Shown: in pieces, positions 11,087 through 21,654 of the stretch
How the letters are laid out: the number at the start of each line of letters is the position of its first letter
Numbering within the stretch: the first letter of the stretch is position 1
DNA from: Lucinisca nassula
Taxonomy: Eukaryota; Mollusca; Bivalvia; Lucinida; Lucinidae
Reading direction: 5' to 3'
NCBI GenBank assembly: GCA_963580285.1
Contig: OY757019.1
Span: 60,966,587 to 61,030,586 of the forward strand
Length of the DNA stretch: 64,000 nt
Made by a program: the position numbers and the translations under genes
Notes under the pieces: generated by a model
The model's database searches: none
What the model saw: the letters and a program-made list of their open reading frames with translations, nothing else
Told to the model about the DNA's origin: nothing

Positions 11087-11605
11087 ATCAGAGTGGTTGG
11101 CAAATCCCCCGACCAAAAGGCAATATTGCCTTCAGAAAATTTTTTCACAAATAGAAAGCGCATTACACACATTCTCAACCATGTGAACAATTATGCCAAG
11201 TACTGTCAATAGATCTTGAAGGGTTTTGGAGTTATGGTGATCACGAGATAGTCATAGTATTTTATTGGAAGGGGATATAACTCTAAAACCATGGTACCAA
11301 GAGTTGTGGCTCTTGCGCATGACACGCCATCTCAACATTGTCTACAATTATGCCAACTATCATAAATATACCTTGCAGGGTATAGGAGTTATGGCGATCA
11401 CAAGATAGTCATTCTATTTTATTGAAAGGGAAGATAACTCAAAAACAATTCTTACGCATGACACGCCGTCTCAACCTTGTGTACAAGTATGCCAAGTATC
11501 ACCAATATATCTCAAAGGGTATTTAAGTGTTATGGCCATCACAAGATTGCGTATACGGACGGACGCCAGGCTGATCTTTTTATCCCCCGAACCTTTTCGG
11601 TCGAG
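11087..11605 (+). mobile_element. Short tandem-core element with inverted ends, inside the fold-back element
   Basis: The left end CCCCCGACCAAAAGGCAA pairs with the right end CCTTTTCGGTCG as inverted ends. The core holds about two and a half units of ~165 bp marked by ACACGCCxTCTCAACxTTGT, ATTATGCCAA and GGAGTTATGGxGATCACxAGAT. This layout (inverted ends plus ~160-bp tandem core) matches several other elements in the window. Confidence 0.65.
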
Positions 11606-11611
11606 TATTGG

Positions 11612-11715
11612 TGAACCGCTTACGGATAAGCTTGCCGAGGCTAAGTGTGGGTCGGTAAACTGACCGGCTCAAAAATAACCTAAATATTGTTGACTAGGTC
11701 TTAAAAGGTGGGTTA
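11612..11715 (+). mobile_element. SINE family B, 3' fragment
   Basis: Contains TGAACCGCTTACGGATAAGC, GGTAAACTGACCGGCTCAAA and the family tail GTTGACTAGGTC. The tRNA-like head is missing (5' truncated). Confidence 0.7.
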
Positions 11716-12562
11716 ATGAGCTACCGGGTCTCAATTTTCTTTCTGGTTTTCATCCTCATATATTGCGACGATATCGTCTCTGAGCGTCGTTACTTATGAC
11801 ATGGTATTCAGAATCATATTTTTTTCCGATTCAGACATGGCCTAAGCAAACAAGGCCAAAAATGAACGTCGCATAACGTCATATATGGAGATTCTATTTT
11901 TGTCACGAACTAAAAATAGATCTAACTAGTGTTGAAGCCTTATTTAGGGAATCCCTCTCAAACTCGTTTACCTGTGATCATAATTGTTCGCATTTTTGCA
12001 TAAAATGCATTCATTTGAATTGTTTTAAAGAAAAATACCGGCTATATGTATTTTATTTTTGGAAGCATTTTTACCGATAGCTCAATAACCCACGTTTAAA
12101 CCCCAATACAAATAGTTTTTTTAGTTGGCCTTAAAAGGGATCTTAAAATTGTTTCGTTCAACACTGAAAGCAAACAGTGTTTCAAGGGTCTATACTGTTT
12201 GCCAAGCCCAACACATATTTGTGATTCTATAGATAACCCTCATAGACAATACCCTGACAACAGTAATGCTATTAATTACCTTAACTTTGCTAAAAATCAG
12301 TGATGGTCACATGGACATCATGGACATCACCAACGAAAAGCTACTGGGCTTTGGTATCAACCTTTTTTGTCGTTCAAATAGTTTACGCGACTATATAAAT
12401 ATATGTGTATCATAATTTTAATGCTGATGAATACGAGCATACGACTTTAAACCAGTTTTGGTCCAACCAAGGTACTGAGTCAAGTTTGACATCACGCCTA
12501 TTCAATCATATGCGTAAGATCCCCCACCCCTAAAAATAGAAAAAAAAAAAAAAAAGATTATA

Positions 12563-12645
12563 ACCCAAAGCCGTGATTGTGGGTATCCGTTAGAACCCGC
12601 GTCAGGGGTACGGCTATAACGGATATCCACGAGCTTCTTTTTGTG
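12563..12645. repeat. Palindromic element, diverged copy
   Basis: TGTGGGTATCCGTTAGAACC and TATAACGGATATCCACGA form imperfect inverted arms of the family centred on the GTTAGAACCGCC palindrome (compare 45715). No coding capacity. Confidence 0.5.
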
Positions 12646-12891
12646 AAGAGGTAAGAAAACTAATTTATCATATGGCGTCGCGTCTGAGAGTGTAATAACG
12701 TCATGCAATAAATTCCGTAATCCACTAATGGATTAAATATGCAAATTAGTTAGATACGCCCATAACGATACACGTACAACGTCCTTAACGACATCGCGTT
12801 TACTTACTGCGGAAATATTGACATTTTTGCATACAGATTTTGAATAAAGTACGTTATATAAGTCATATGATATATAGACTCTTGAGACGGG

Positions 12892-13097
12892 CCTCCGTGG
12901 CCGAGTGGATAAGAGAGCTGACTCTTAGTCATTAGGTCTCTCACCGCCCTAGGTTCGAGCCTCGTTCGGGTCACGAGTGACGGAAGGTCAGGTGGTGTTT
13001 CCCGGGTACTCCGGTTTTTCGCCCACCTCTGATTAACGATCGGATCGATATGAGTGAAATAATCTTGAAAGGGCCGTAAAATCCAAAACCGAAAATA
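12892..13097 (+). mobile_element. tRNA-headed SINE, family C
   Basis: The head GGGCCTCCGTGGCCGAGTGG is followed by TTAGGTCTCTCACCG and box B AGGTTCGAGCC. The body has CCCGGGTACTCCGG and TCGCCCACCTCTGATTAACG, and the tail is TTGAAAGGGCCGTAAAATCC. It lies inside the fold-back element, in opposite orientation to the copy at 8440. No target duplication was obvious. Confidence 0.85.
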
Positions 13098-13379
13098 AAT
13101 TTAATCTTGCATTCGTGATCGTGTATTGTTGAATTTATTAGGCTCGTTGCGGGGAAAGGCATAAAATGCTCGGCAAAGCCTCGCATGTTTTACTTGTTCC
13201 TAAACTCGTTTGATAAATTCAGTAATACATGAGCACTCGTTAGATTCTCTATGTATGCCACATGGAACTCCAGTTATAAATTATAGGTTTCACGTTTTAA
13301 TTTGACTTTTCAAATTAATAATATTTGATTATTAATGATAAAATTACTTTATCAGCCGTTTTTCATGTTAACGGCCACT

Positions 13380-14251
13380 TAGGTGTATATCAATCAAGAT
13401 GAATATGTCCGAAGGTATTCTTTTTAAGCATAGGTTTAATTACTTCACCTTTTTCTTTATAAATCATTATTCATTATAAGCGGTAAGAACTATTTTCCAA
13501 GTTACTTGTCATGCTGGTGGACATCTAGAGATTGCGGACATATTCGGATCCATATATTGCAATGCTTATTTCCAAAGGTGAACATTTTTAACAAAGGTTT
13601 AACGTTGAATTTGTCTTTTTATTTATCATTGACTGATTATTAACAATAAAAATGCTTTCTTAGTCAATTTTCATGTTGTCGGACATTTAGGGATGGCGGA
13701 CACTTAGGGATGCATGGGTCAGCCCTAAGTGTCCGACAAGAAAAAAAAAATGAAGTTAAATTTCGAATATTTTCAGGAAAAAGCGAAGTTTTCACTTAAA
13801 ATGTCACAATTGATCATTCTCCACCGTTTCGGACATCTTCCCGAGAAAATAAGATCTTGTCATGCTGGCGGGCATCTAAGGATGCCGGTATATTCGGATC
13901 CATATATTGCAATGCTTATTTCAAAAGGTGAACATTTTTAACATAGGTTTAACGTTAAATTTGTCTTTTTATTTATCATTTATTGATTATTAACAATAAA
14001 AATGCTTTCTTAGTCAATTTTCATGTTGTCGGACATTTAGGGATGGCGGACACTTAGGGATGCATGATGCACCCCGAAATGTCCGACAAGAAAAAAATTG
14101 AAGTTAAATTTCGAATATTTCCAAAAAAAATTTTTTCGAAATTTTCCCTTAAAATGTCATAATTGAACATTCCCCACCGTTTCCAACAATTATGCGAGAA
14201 ATTAAAATTTTGTCGGACACTTAGGGATGTCGGACGTTTAGGGATGCAACA
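13380..14251 (-). repeat. Right inverted arm of the fold-back element
   Basis: This is the reverse complement of about 9927-10800, with the same module order mirrored: GTCGGACATTTAGGGATGG, CTTAGTCAATTTTCATG, AGGTTTAACGTT and CATATATTGCAATGC. The open stretch at 13729-13941 is part of this repeat and also occurs, inverted, at 10237-10470, so it is not a gene. Two units are clear and a third is decayed near 13300-13380. Confidence 0.85.
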
Positions 14252-14257
14252 GACGTG

Positions 14258-15420
14258 TCACCAGCAACAATTCTGATTCTGACCCTGATTGCAGCAAGAC
14301 AATATTTGCGTGTCATATTTTGATTGAGAACATTTAAAGTTTTCGCATATTTCATCATAGACCCTTTGTGAAAAATTAAGATTGGTTCTGAATATTTTGC
14401 ATAAAATATTAAAATATCATTTGACGGATATTATATGTTTTCTTTGTATGGGAAATTGTGTTTTCAAATTTACCAACCTTTACACATTTTGCTGTGCCCT
14501 GACTCCTCTGTATTTGGAACTAATATACATTCTCCCTGCTCTTATAGTCAATTTACTAACTTGGAAGTGGTATAATTGCTTAGGGTGTTTTTTGTTTCCA
14601 TAGTCTTTAGTTAAAAAAAGGAAATCACAATACATCGATTCATTATGGCTGTTGTAATAATTCCTAGCAATTCTTATAGGAATGGGTTTCATTTTTGTGG
14701 ATTTTATCGATACATGTATAAACCCCGATTAATCACTGCAAGAAGCCCGAAGTTTGTGAGTGATTCGTCGGCGTTTACATATCGATGCAATCCACACAAA
14801 AAAAAATGATAATTTATTTCGTATAATTCGAACATTGTCATCAAAATATTAAAAATACTACCAAAATGGAACATTTTAGGAGTAGCAAGTAGCGATCCAC
14901 ACGACTTTGATAAGTTATCAAGACAGCACGAAGACCATTTAGCATAAAACTTATTTAGTCAGTGATGAATGAGTCATACTTGAAATTCAGAAAAATTCAT
15001 TTAACAAAGTTACACCTTTGTCGCCCGGCGCGTGCAGGATGGCGTGGACATTTCCGATATCTATATTTAGACGCGTTATTGTCAAGCGGATAAAATGTGT
15101 AAACATGGAAATCTGCTAGTGACGGAAAGCAGGCGACAAAAAGCTGTGGCCAACTGGAATATAAATAAGGGTAAATATATCCCAAAAATGAGAAATTGAA
15201 CAACGAAAGGATAGGTATTTTGTAAACGATTAGACACCAGTTACGGATCAGTTGTTTTCGCACATTTTTTTTTTCAGATAAACTGAATACAGTCCGTTTC
15301 CGTTAACCGAGTGATGCATCAGTTGTCTCTTTTGTATTTTGAGCCTTACATTTTAAGCACTTCATTACTAGTCCTCTATCACTAGTTTTTTCTCCAGATC
15401 TTCCTTGATAAGATACCGTA
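14258..15420. other. Unassigned AT-rich sequence
   Basis: Short frames on both strands (14382-14692, 14997-15263) have no recognisable domain. No repeat family was identified. Confidence 0.4.
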
Positions 15421-15427
15421 ATGGACT

Positions 15428-15462
15428 ATGTGCGTGCGTGCGTGCGTGCGTGCGTTGCGTGC

Positions 15463-15514
<52 letters not shown>
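15428..15514. repeat. (GTGC)n/(GT)n compound microsatellite
   Basis: GTGC-type tetranucleotide repeats pass directly into about 20 GT dinucleotides. The apparent His/Thr-rich frame on the minus strand is a product of this repeat. Confidence 0.95.
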
Positions 15515-15517
<3 letters not shown>

Positions 15518-15659
15518 ACAGAAAAGGTTTGTATGACCTGTATTAGGGGGCCCATCGCTACCCCATCCGCATACCCGGGTAAAATTAAAGGACCCACCTG
15601 TTGACTATCCCTGAAAATGTGATTGCTCCACAACTCCGTTAAATAAGCGCTATTTCTCC

Positions 15660-16970
15660 CCAGATCCCCGAAAACCCTGGTTGGGCCAGCCACTTTTCTG
15701 CCCCGAGTAAGACAAATGCAAACGTATGTGCAGATCAGAGACCGGGCCAGAGGGGAGTGTCTGTTCCTATGAAACAAATGATCAAAGCGCCATAACTAAA
15801 ACGAAATAAAGTGAGAGCTATACTTCTTGTTTTCTGCACGTCGTATAAAAGGGCCATACATGTCTGTAATGATTCATAAAAACATCTCAAACAAATAACA
15901 GAGCTGGCACGGGTCAAAAGCTATTTCCACGATCCAAAGGGCCATAATTCGGAAAGTAGCCACCCAAAGTTGCTGTTATTATCTACACGTCCACATAAGG
16001 TTATTTACATTTGTGTAAATTGTATACAGTTTCATGAAAATAAATCATACGGTTTTCAAGTTACACAGCTGGCACGAGTTAATAACCAAAATTAATATTT
16101 TCAATGTTTAGAGGGCTATAACTGCAAACGAAATACAATCAGAGTTATGGTTCTTGTCTACGGCTCATTGTTTAATGCAGCTTTACATTTCTGTGAAAAG
16201 TAGAAGTAAAACAAAGATCAGAAATTGATACAATTAACTTACTCCACCCATAAAAGATACCAAAGGGAAAGAAATACAAACATTAAGCGACCAGACCATA
16301 ATGGAAACCTAAACAAAGGAAGGCCATAAGGCCACAAAATGGCCATATGGCCATCCAAAACCAAAAGACACAAGTGATGCAGACAGTAAGTAACAAACAA
16401 CAACATAAATAAATCGCCACAGAAGAGCCGCCTTGGAACGGTCAGTGGAAGATTTCCACTGGGGGGCTTAAATCGATTTTACGTGGCCACAATCCTCGCC
16501 CTTACTTCCGTCGCGATTTAGACAAATAATTTGTTCAGTCCGCATGAAGGCCTCCTAACTCATCAGTGCAACATCTCCGTGAACACAAAAATCAAAGAAC
16601 CGAAGAGGTGAGACAACGGTGAGGACTCGACAGCAAGAAACCACTGAAATGCTGGAGCAAAAGAAAACCGCGTGAAGTTGCACGGAAAAATCTCGCTCTG
16701 TTTTCAAGTTAAAGAGCGGACATTAGTTAATGACAAAATCAGTATGTTCAATGTTCCAAGGACCATAACTACAATAACGTTAAAGCCAGAGATATGGTTC
16801 TTATCTTCTCTCCGTCATCTTATGGTGCGTAATATCAGGTCTCATGAAACTACAGGTATCTCAAATTGTTTCCAAGTTACGGAACGGGTACAAAAAACGC
16901 GACAGACAGACAGGTGGATCGACAGCGACAGACCCGGCGTAAGTAATTTGTCACCCGACCCTATTATGTA
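15660..16970. repeat. Tandem-core repeat, ~155-bp units, interrupted by a Penelope 3' end
   Basis: Units are marked by AGAGCTGGCACGGGTCAAAA / ACAGCTGGCACGAGTTAATA / AGCGGACATTAGTTAATGAC, then GGxCATAACTxxxAA and GAGxTATGGTTCTT. They occur at about 15899, 16070 and 16713. The end near 16900 carries CGACAGACAGACAGGTGGAT, a motif seen at the ends of such elements. A minus-strand Penelope-like 3' end sits between units at 16198-16667. Confidence 0.65.
16198..16667 (-). mobile_element. Naiad-type Penelope-like element, 3' UTR fragment
   Basis: On the minus strand it matches the 3' UTR that follows the long element at 28.6-32.8 kb. It starts with GGTTTTCTTTTGCTCCAGCA, passes CTGATGAGTTAGGAGGCC and the hairpin AGTGGAAATCTTCCACT, and ends TTTACTTCTACTTT. 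It is 5' truncated with no coding sequence. Confidence 0.85.
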
Positions 16971-17457
16971 TATGGGGGTTGGTGGGTGTGAGTGTGTGTG
17001 TGACGTGGGGATTGGGGAAGGAACAGAATAACAAATTGATTTCTAGTTTTTAAGTGTTTAATCAGGGCCCATGAAAAGAAACTGATATGATTTGATTTTT
17101 TTCAAATAGTCTAACTCTATTCGATATCGCGTGATCAGGTACTGGGATCCGCGATCCGATACTGTGGCCTGGCTGTAGTCTCATATTGACAATTACTGGA
17201 AGACAACCTGAGGCTATTCGGAAACCTAATTACGAGGGCTGATTGATATGTTGTGAGTCTCGTATTGAAGGAGGTATGCAGGAATGTTCTTTTTAAGTCC
17301 AACTTTTCTCTGACTGTATAGGTCCGTGTACCCAAGAACTGATCTCATTTGGTCAGTTTATATAGAACAGGTATAGATCGATGACTGTTTACTGAACACT
17401 ACGTCATATGGACGGATCCATCAGAAACAGTTATGTAGGGTTACCAACTTTTCCCTC

Positions 17458-17765
17458 GGCCGGCCTCAGTGGCTCAGTCGGATGCGCGTCTAACTGGTGA
17501 TCAGGAGGTCGCGGGTTCGACTCCCGCCGGGGTCGGCAACATTCTTTCGTGAAGATTGATCATGAAATCTTTTCTACGGTCATTCTCTCCCTTCTGCTGA
17601 TTCAAGAAGGGCAGTTGTCAGTTTCTGGCGAAAGAATGTGCACTGAACTGGTTAACCGCTTACGTATAAGCCTGCCCAGGAAAGTGTTGATAGGTAAACT
17701 GACGGCTCAAAAATGACCTAAATAGTGTTGACTGGGCCGTAAAACTCCAATACAAACAAACAAAA
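17458..17765 (+). mobile_element. tRNA-headed SINE, family B, full length
   Basis: The head GGCCGGCCTCAGTGGCTCAG is followed by box B GCGGGTTCGACTCCCGCC. The body contains GATTGATCATGAAATC and GGCGAAAGAATGTGCAC, and the tail is GTTGACTGGGCCGTAAAACT with (CAAA)n. A perfect 15-bp duplication, ACCAACTTTTCCCTC, lies at 17443-17457 and 17766-17780. It is inserted in the left part of the mariner element. Confidence 0.95.
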
Positions 17766-17954
17766 ACCAACTTTTCCCTCACTTTATTCGCAAAATATTT
17801 GCTGTATATTATTCTGATATGACATCGGTATATGACATATACGTTGTGGCGGTATTGGTTAGATAGAAAACAGTCACTACCTATTTATCTAAAAGTCGTA
17901 GGTTCGATTCCCAAATGTTGAATAGCATTTTTGGTTTTTCGTTTTTTTGTTTTT

Positions 17955-18461
17955 TTTTGTTTAATACACAGGTTTATGCTCCTTGGGCAAGAAATGCTCA
18001 AGCCTGAGCTTTTGGAACTATGCAAACAAAATAAACCAGCTCCCACTTATCAAGTTGACCTGCTTTTGAAGAGACACGCGGTTACCACCATACGATCGTG
18101 ATCCGAATGCCAGTGAGATGATATGGGAAATTTGAAAGGTTATATAGGCCGACGAAATTTACAGCCTCACATGACAGATATCAAAGCTCTGATCGAAGAA
18201 GGCATTGGAATTGTTGAAAAAGAATGGTCTGCTTGCTGCACACATATCGAAAAGGCTGAGCAGGACTATTGCAAAAGTGGCATCGCTGTCGAGGCTGATG
18301 TGGAGCGAATCATTAACCACGTGGACTCTGACAGTGACGTTAGAGATGATAGCGACGAAGGTACAGAGACTGTTTCTGGGGTGATGAATCTACCGACACT
18401 GCCGAAGAATCAAAACTGTTTTTGTAATGCAATTTTGAAAAGTGAAATTCTGAAATTGTGA
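17955..18461 (+). pseudogene. Fragment of a second DDE transposase (IS630/Tc1-mariner-like C-terminus)
   Basis: Codons near 17974-18050 read LGQEMLKPELLELCKQNKPA. The next block (about 18078-18125, one frame change) gives PPYDRDPNASEMIWG, the position of the usual PPYxxxLNPIExxW motif around the third catalytic acid. From 18129 the frame continues NLKGYIGRRN, then TDIKALIEEGI, KEWSACCTHIEKAE and an Asp-rich tail ending in TGA. This arrangement is typical of the C-terminal third of IS630/Tc1-like transposases in invertebrates, and differs from the mariner transposase downstream. The N-terminal two thirds are missing. The open part at 18123-18461 alone could be mistaken for a small gene. Confidence 0.65.
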
Positions 18462-19055
18462 AATTCAAGCTAATGTGAATTGCTGAAATTTGAAAAAAAA
18501 AAATACATATTAATAAAAAAAAATCAAAGGAATAAATCAAAATAGAAAAAAAAACTCTTAGAATAAAAAAAAACAACGAAACAAACAAAAACACACACAC
18601 ACTCAAACAACAAACAAATATATATAATAAAAAATATCAAAACTATATGGGGAGATGAAGCAAGGCTCAAAATATATGTGATACAATTTCATTATAATAA
18701 TACAGTAAAAAAGAGAGAAATAAAAGCTTTAAAATAATTACACAGTGCAAGTATCTCTTCCATCCCTCGCCCTCACCATACCGAGAATTTCAATGATTGC
18801 GAGTTGTAACTGGAACCACTCGGCTATTTGTTATTCACGAGAATTTGTGCGTACAGTAAACTTGCATTCAAAACCATGTCTGCCATTGAATTATTACGTA
18901 AGTTTTTTGTCTTTAAGTTTTTAGTTCTTCTCGACATTTTTTGTCATATTTTTATTTCCTATCTTTTATAATTCAAACACTGTGTTCTATTGTTGCGCAT
19001 GAGAATGAGTTTCAGCTTTTATTTCAGAAGTTTGCCTTTACTAATGACATTGTCA
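18462..19055. other. A-rich low-complexity and unassigned sequence
   Basis: Poly-A-rich tracts run from about 18490 to 18720, including ACACACACACAC near 18590. Nothing coding was recognised on either strand. Confidence 0.5.
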
Positions 19056-19189
19056 TCCCTAGATAACGGTATCAGATGGACCGGCCCGTGTGACGTAATG
19101 TTCAGTAAACATTCATCGAACTGTAGTACTATAAAGTAAACAAGACAAGCAGCTTTTGCAAAATGGACAAGCAGTGGTCCAATTTTTGC

Positions 19190-20130
19190 AAAAAATGTTT
19201 AACACCTACGAATATATATATATTATGACATGGTAGCAACACTAGGGAAAGATGCCCCATCATATGCTACAGTGAAAAGCTGGGTGGTGGAATTTAAGCG
19301 CGGCAGACAGAGCCTCGAGGATGATCCCCGTCCTTGAAGGCCTGTCAATGGTCAACAAAGTCCATGATATTGTTATGACTGACAGACAAGTCATAAAAAG
19401 ATATATAGCCATCAGAGTTGGAATTTCACAGGAAAGAGTACATTCCATTCTGACAGAGGATCTTGCCGTGTGAAAGCTTTCGGCCCGATGGGTACCAAGA
19501 CTTCTGACAGTTGATCAGATGCACACCAGGCGCACATTATCGCGTGCTAATGTTAACCTTTTTGAGAAAGATTCAGAAATTTGTCACTATGAATGAAACA
19601 CGCGTCCATCATTTTACCCCAGAGGTCAAACAACAATCGAAACAATGGAAGCACCCTAGCTCATCCCCGCAAGAGAAGGAAAAGACTGTTCCATCAGCTC
19701 GGTTTTCTGGGATGCAGGTGGTATTCTGCTGAGTGATTATCTCCAAAAGGGACAAACAATCAATGGCACATACTATGCTTCACTTCTGACACAGGTACGG
19801 GAAAATATTAAACTTAAACGCCACGGAAAGCTCACTAAAGATTTGCGTGTTGTTCTATCATAAGTCTGTCATTACTATGGCTGCCATTCACTATGGTGGC
19901 TTCAAATTGATTGAGCATCCGCCTTATTCATCTGATCTCTCTCCATCAGACTTTCATCTATTTTCTAAACTAAAAACGGCTATTTCAGGCACCCACTTTT
20001 AGTCCGACGATGACGTCATATATGCAGTTGATGACTTTCTGAACAGCCAAGAAACGGAGATCTATGAAAGTGGCATTGAGGCCCTAAAAACGCTGGCAAA
20101 AGTGGTTAGATACTGAAGGGGATTATATTG
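19190..20130 (+). pseudogene. Decayed mariner transposase
   Basis: Translated pieces in order include YATVKSWVVEFKRGRQS near 19266 (the helix-turn-helix end), DDPRP, and VHHFTPEVKQQSKQW near 19597. Then come SVFWDAGGILLSDYL near 19704 and YYASLLTQVRENI. The most telling block is GGFKLIEHPPYSSDLSPSDF near 19903-19962, the HPPYSPDLxPxDF signature around the last catalytic Asp of mariner (DD34D) transposases. At least five stops or frameshifts disrupt the frame, including TGA soon after DDPRP and TAA near 19861. It is a molecular fossil, and no functional product is expected. Confidence 0.85.
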
Positions 20131-20192
20131 AACAATAATACAATATGTCCGACAAAATTCATATCCTTCAATTTGAAGCTCACAACATATCA

Positions 20193-20480
20193 CGCCCCCC
20201 CCCCATAGGGGCTTGAAGAAATTTATGTGCTGCATGATGATTCACGCATAGCTGAATCCGGCCCGCACACTAGTACTGGTAAACCGCTTAGAGGATCTAA
20301 GCCTGTCCAGGAACCGCGGTGCGAGGCTAATAAACCCTATTGGTTTTATTGGGCGACATGGCTTGAGCTGTCATTTCATCTCAATGTCGGGTAAAAGTCC
20401 CACAGAATTGGAAGCAACGTCTCCAAAATTACCTTTACAGTATTGACGGGGACGTTAAACCTCAAATCAAACAAACAAAT
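20193..20480 (+). mobile_element. SINE family A, full length, in the mariner right end
   Basis: It starts with a C-rich stretch and GGGGCTTGAAGAAAT, then TGCATGATGATTCACG, AACCGCGGTGCGAG and GGGTAAAAGTCCCAC. The tail is TTGACGGGGACGTTAAACCT with AAACAAACAAA. A perfect 12-bp duplication, CACAACATATCA, flanks it at 20181-20192 and 20481-20492. Because this duplicates part of the terminal repeat, the insertion postdates the mariner. Confidence 0.95.
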
Positions 20481-20714
20481 CACAACATATCAATCAGCCC
20501 TCGAATGTGTTTTATGTAGAGGGTAATTTGTTTATAAAATGGTACCAGCAGTCAACGGTATTGATACTGGGCACTTGACTGCATTATCAAATAATGTAAT
20601 CCCGACTTTTCTTGACATAAAATCGGATTAACAAGGCTATTACACGCGCGTGTTTATGTGATGACAATAAATTGGATAAACACTAGCCAATAATGTTTGT
20701 ATGAAAGTACAAAA

Positions 20715-20752
20715 TAATAATAATTATAATAATAATAATAATAACAGTAACG
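20715..20752. repeat. (AAT)n microsatellite
   Basis: A run of ATA/AAT trinucleotides with a few interruptions. A similar tract is at 22020-22075. Confidence 0.9.
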
Positions 20753-20824
20753 TAGAAAGTCCACGAAAACAGGGCTTTCAAACAGTTGCATAAAACCAGG
20801 AAAAAAATTTCAGGTGCGGACTAT

Positions 20825-21150
20825 TAAACTATAATCCTTCCATGTATCATTTGAAATATTTCAAACGGTTTCATAAGTATGCTTCGGAAACGAAATGTTG
20901 AATAATATTTATTAGGCGAGATAATTCGACTAGGGAGACAAACGGCGTTCTCATTCTTGTACGCGACACTCCGCACTGACATTCTCTATAATCCTACCGA
21001 GTATCGTTAAAATATTTCAAACGGTTGCGGAGTTATAGTCCGGAAGCGATGCTGAAGTAAAAATAGGGATCAGGGAAGATAATTCGAAAAGGAAGACAAC
21101 AGAGTTGTCCTTCTTGCTAGCGGCACTCCGCACTGACCTGTTCTATAATG
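20825..21150. repeat. Two ~165-bp tandem units
   Basis: Each unit contains AAATATTTCAAACGGTT, GATAATTCGA followed by GGxAGACAA, and CGGCACTCCGCACTGAC or CGACACTCCGCACTGAC. Two consecutive diverged units are visible; they resemble the ~160-bp tandem cores elsewhere. Confidence 0.65.
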
Positions 21151-21654
21151 AAAAGCTGTCAGAAGACAACATAGCTGGCCTATTGAAGCCTAAGTTGGAT
21201 GAGGGTAAGTTATTAACAAAACAATAAAAATAGGTACTTTTGGGGGGTTTTTTTTGCACCCAAATGACATTTTCGTTTGTAAATAAGCTAGAGACTGCAA
21301 CAACAATACCCTAAGAACCACTGAAAAGGATACATTGTTATAAGTATTTTTGTTTTTAAAACGTAAAATTTAAGTTTTTAATTTTTTGCCGGAAATAGCC
21401 TTTTTGTTATGTAAAAGGGCTACACAAACTGCAGCATTTGAAAGAGAACCAAACTTTACTCTGAGAACAAATGAACTAGAAATCCTGTTTTTTAAGCTAA
21501 AAGTCCCGATTTTTTAGTTTTTCTCAAGAAAATAAATAAGAAAATAAATAAATAAAAATAAAGGAGGAAAAAAGAATTTCATCAGTCGTGATTTGAACTC
21601 TCATTCATCTGTTCAGAATCCAACAATAGAACTTGCAGGAAAACTTCAACCACA

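Larger units (their letters stand above)
9927..14251. mobile_element. Fold-back element with long inverted arms and 6-bp target duplication
   Basis: The two ends are inverted copies of each other, starting TGTTGCATCCCTAAACG at 9927 and ending with its complement at 14251. The duplication GACGTG flanks them exactly (9921-9926 and 14252-14257). The outer ~300 bp of the arms are nearly identical, which suggests a recent insertion or gene conversion. Each arm is itself a set of tandem units with ATCCCTAAGTGTCCG at the boundaries. The interior (about 11061-13379) contains other repeats and no transposase, so the element is non-autonomous. The 6-bp duplication would fit several DNA transposon groups, and I cannot assign one. 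Confidence 0.85.
17233..20503 (+). mobile_element. Mariner-type transposon carrying two SINEs
   Basis: The left terminal repeat CGAGGGCTGATTGATATG.. (25 nt, 17233-17257) is preceded by TA. Its exact complement forms the right end, split by a SINE into 20179-20192 and 20493-20503. A decayed mariner transposase lies at 19190-20130. Two SINEs inserted later, each with a clean target duplication. About 1.3 kb between 17.77 and 19.06 kb is not mariner-like and includes a fragment of another transposase. The element is inactive. Confidence 0.85.

Noticed and set aside
12421..12455. CTGATGAATACGAGC as another hammerhead
   Set aside because: No GAAA partner and no pairing stem II in the right place.
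13729..13941. 70-codon frame also present at 10237-10470
   Set aside because: It lies in the inverted arms of the fold-back element; conservation is from the repeat, not coding.
15382..15777. 131-codon minus-strand frame with His/Thr runs
   Set aside because: The run is encoded by a (GTGC)/(GT) microsatellite and the flanks are tandem repeat.
18123..18461. 112-codon frame as an independent small gene
   Set aside because: Its start codon is the Met inside the EMIWG motif of a longer, broken transposase; it is a fragment.
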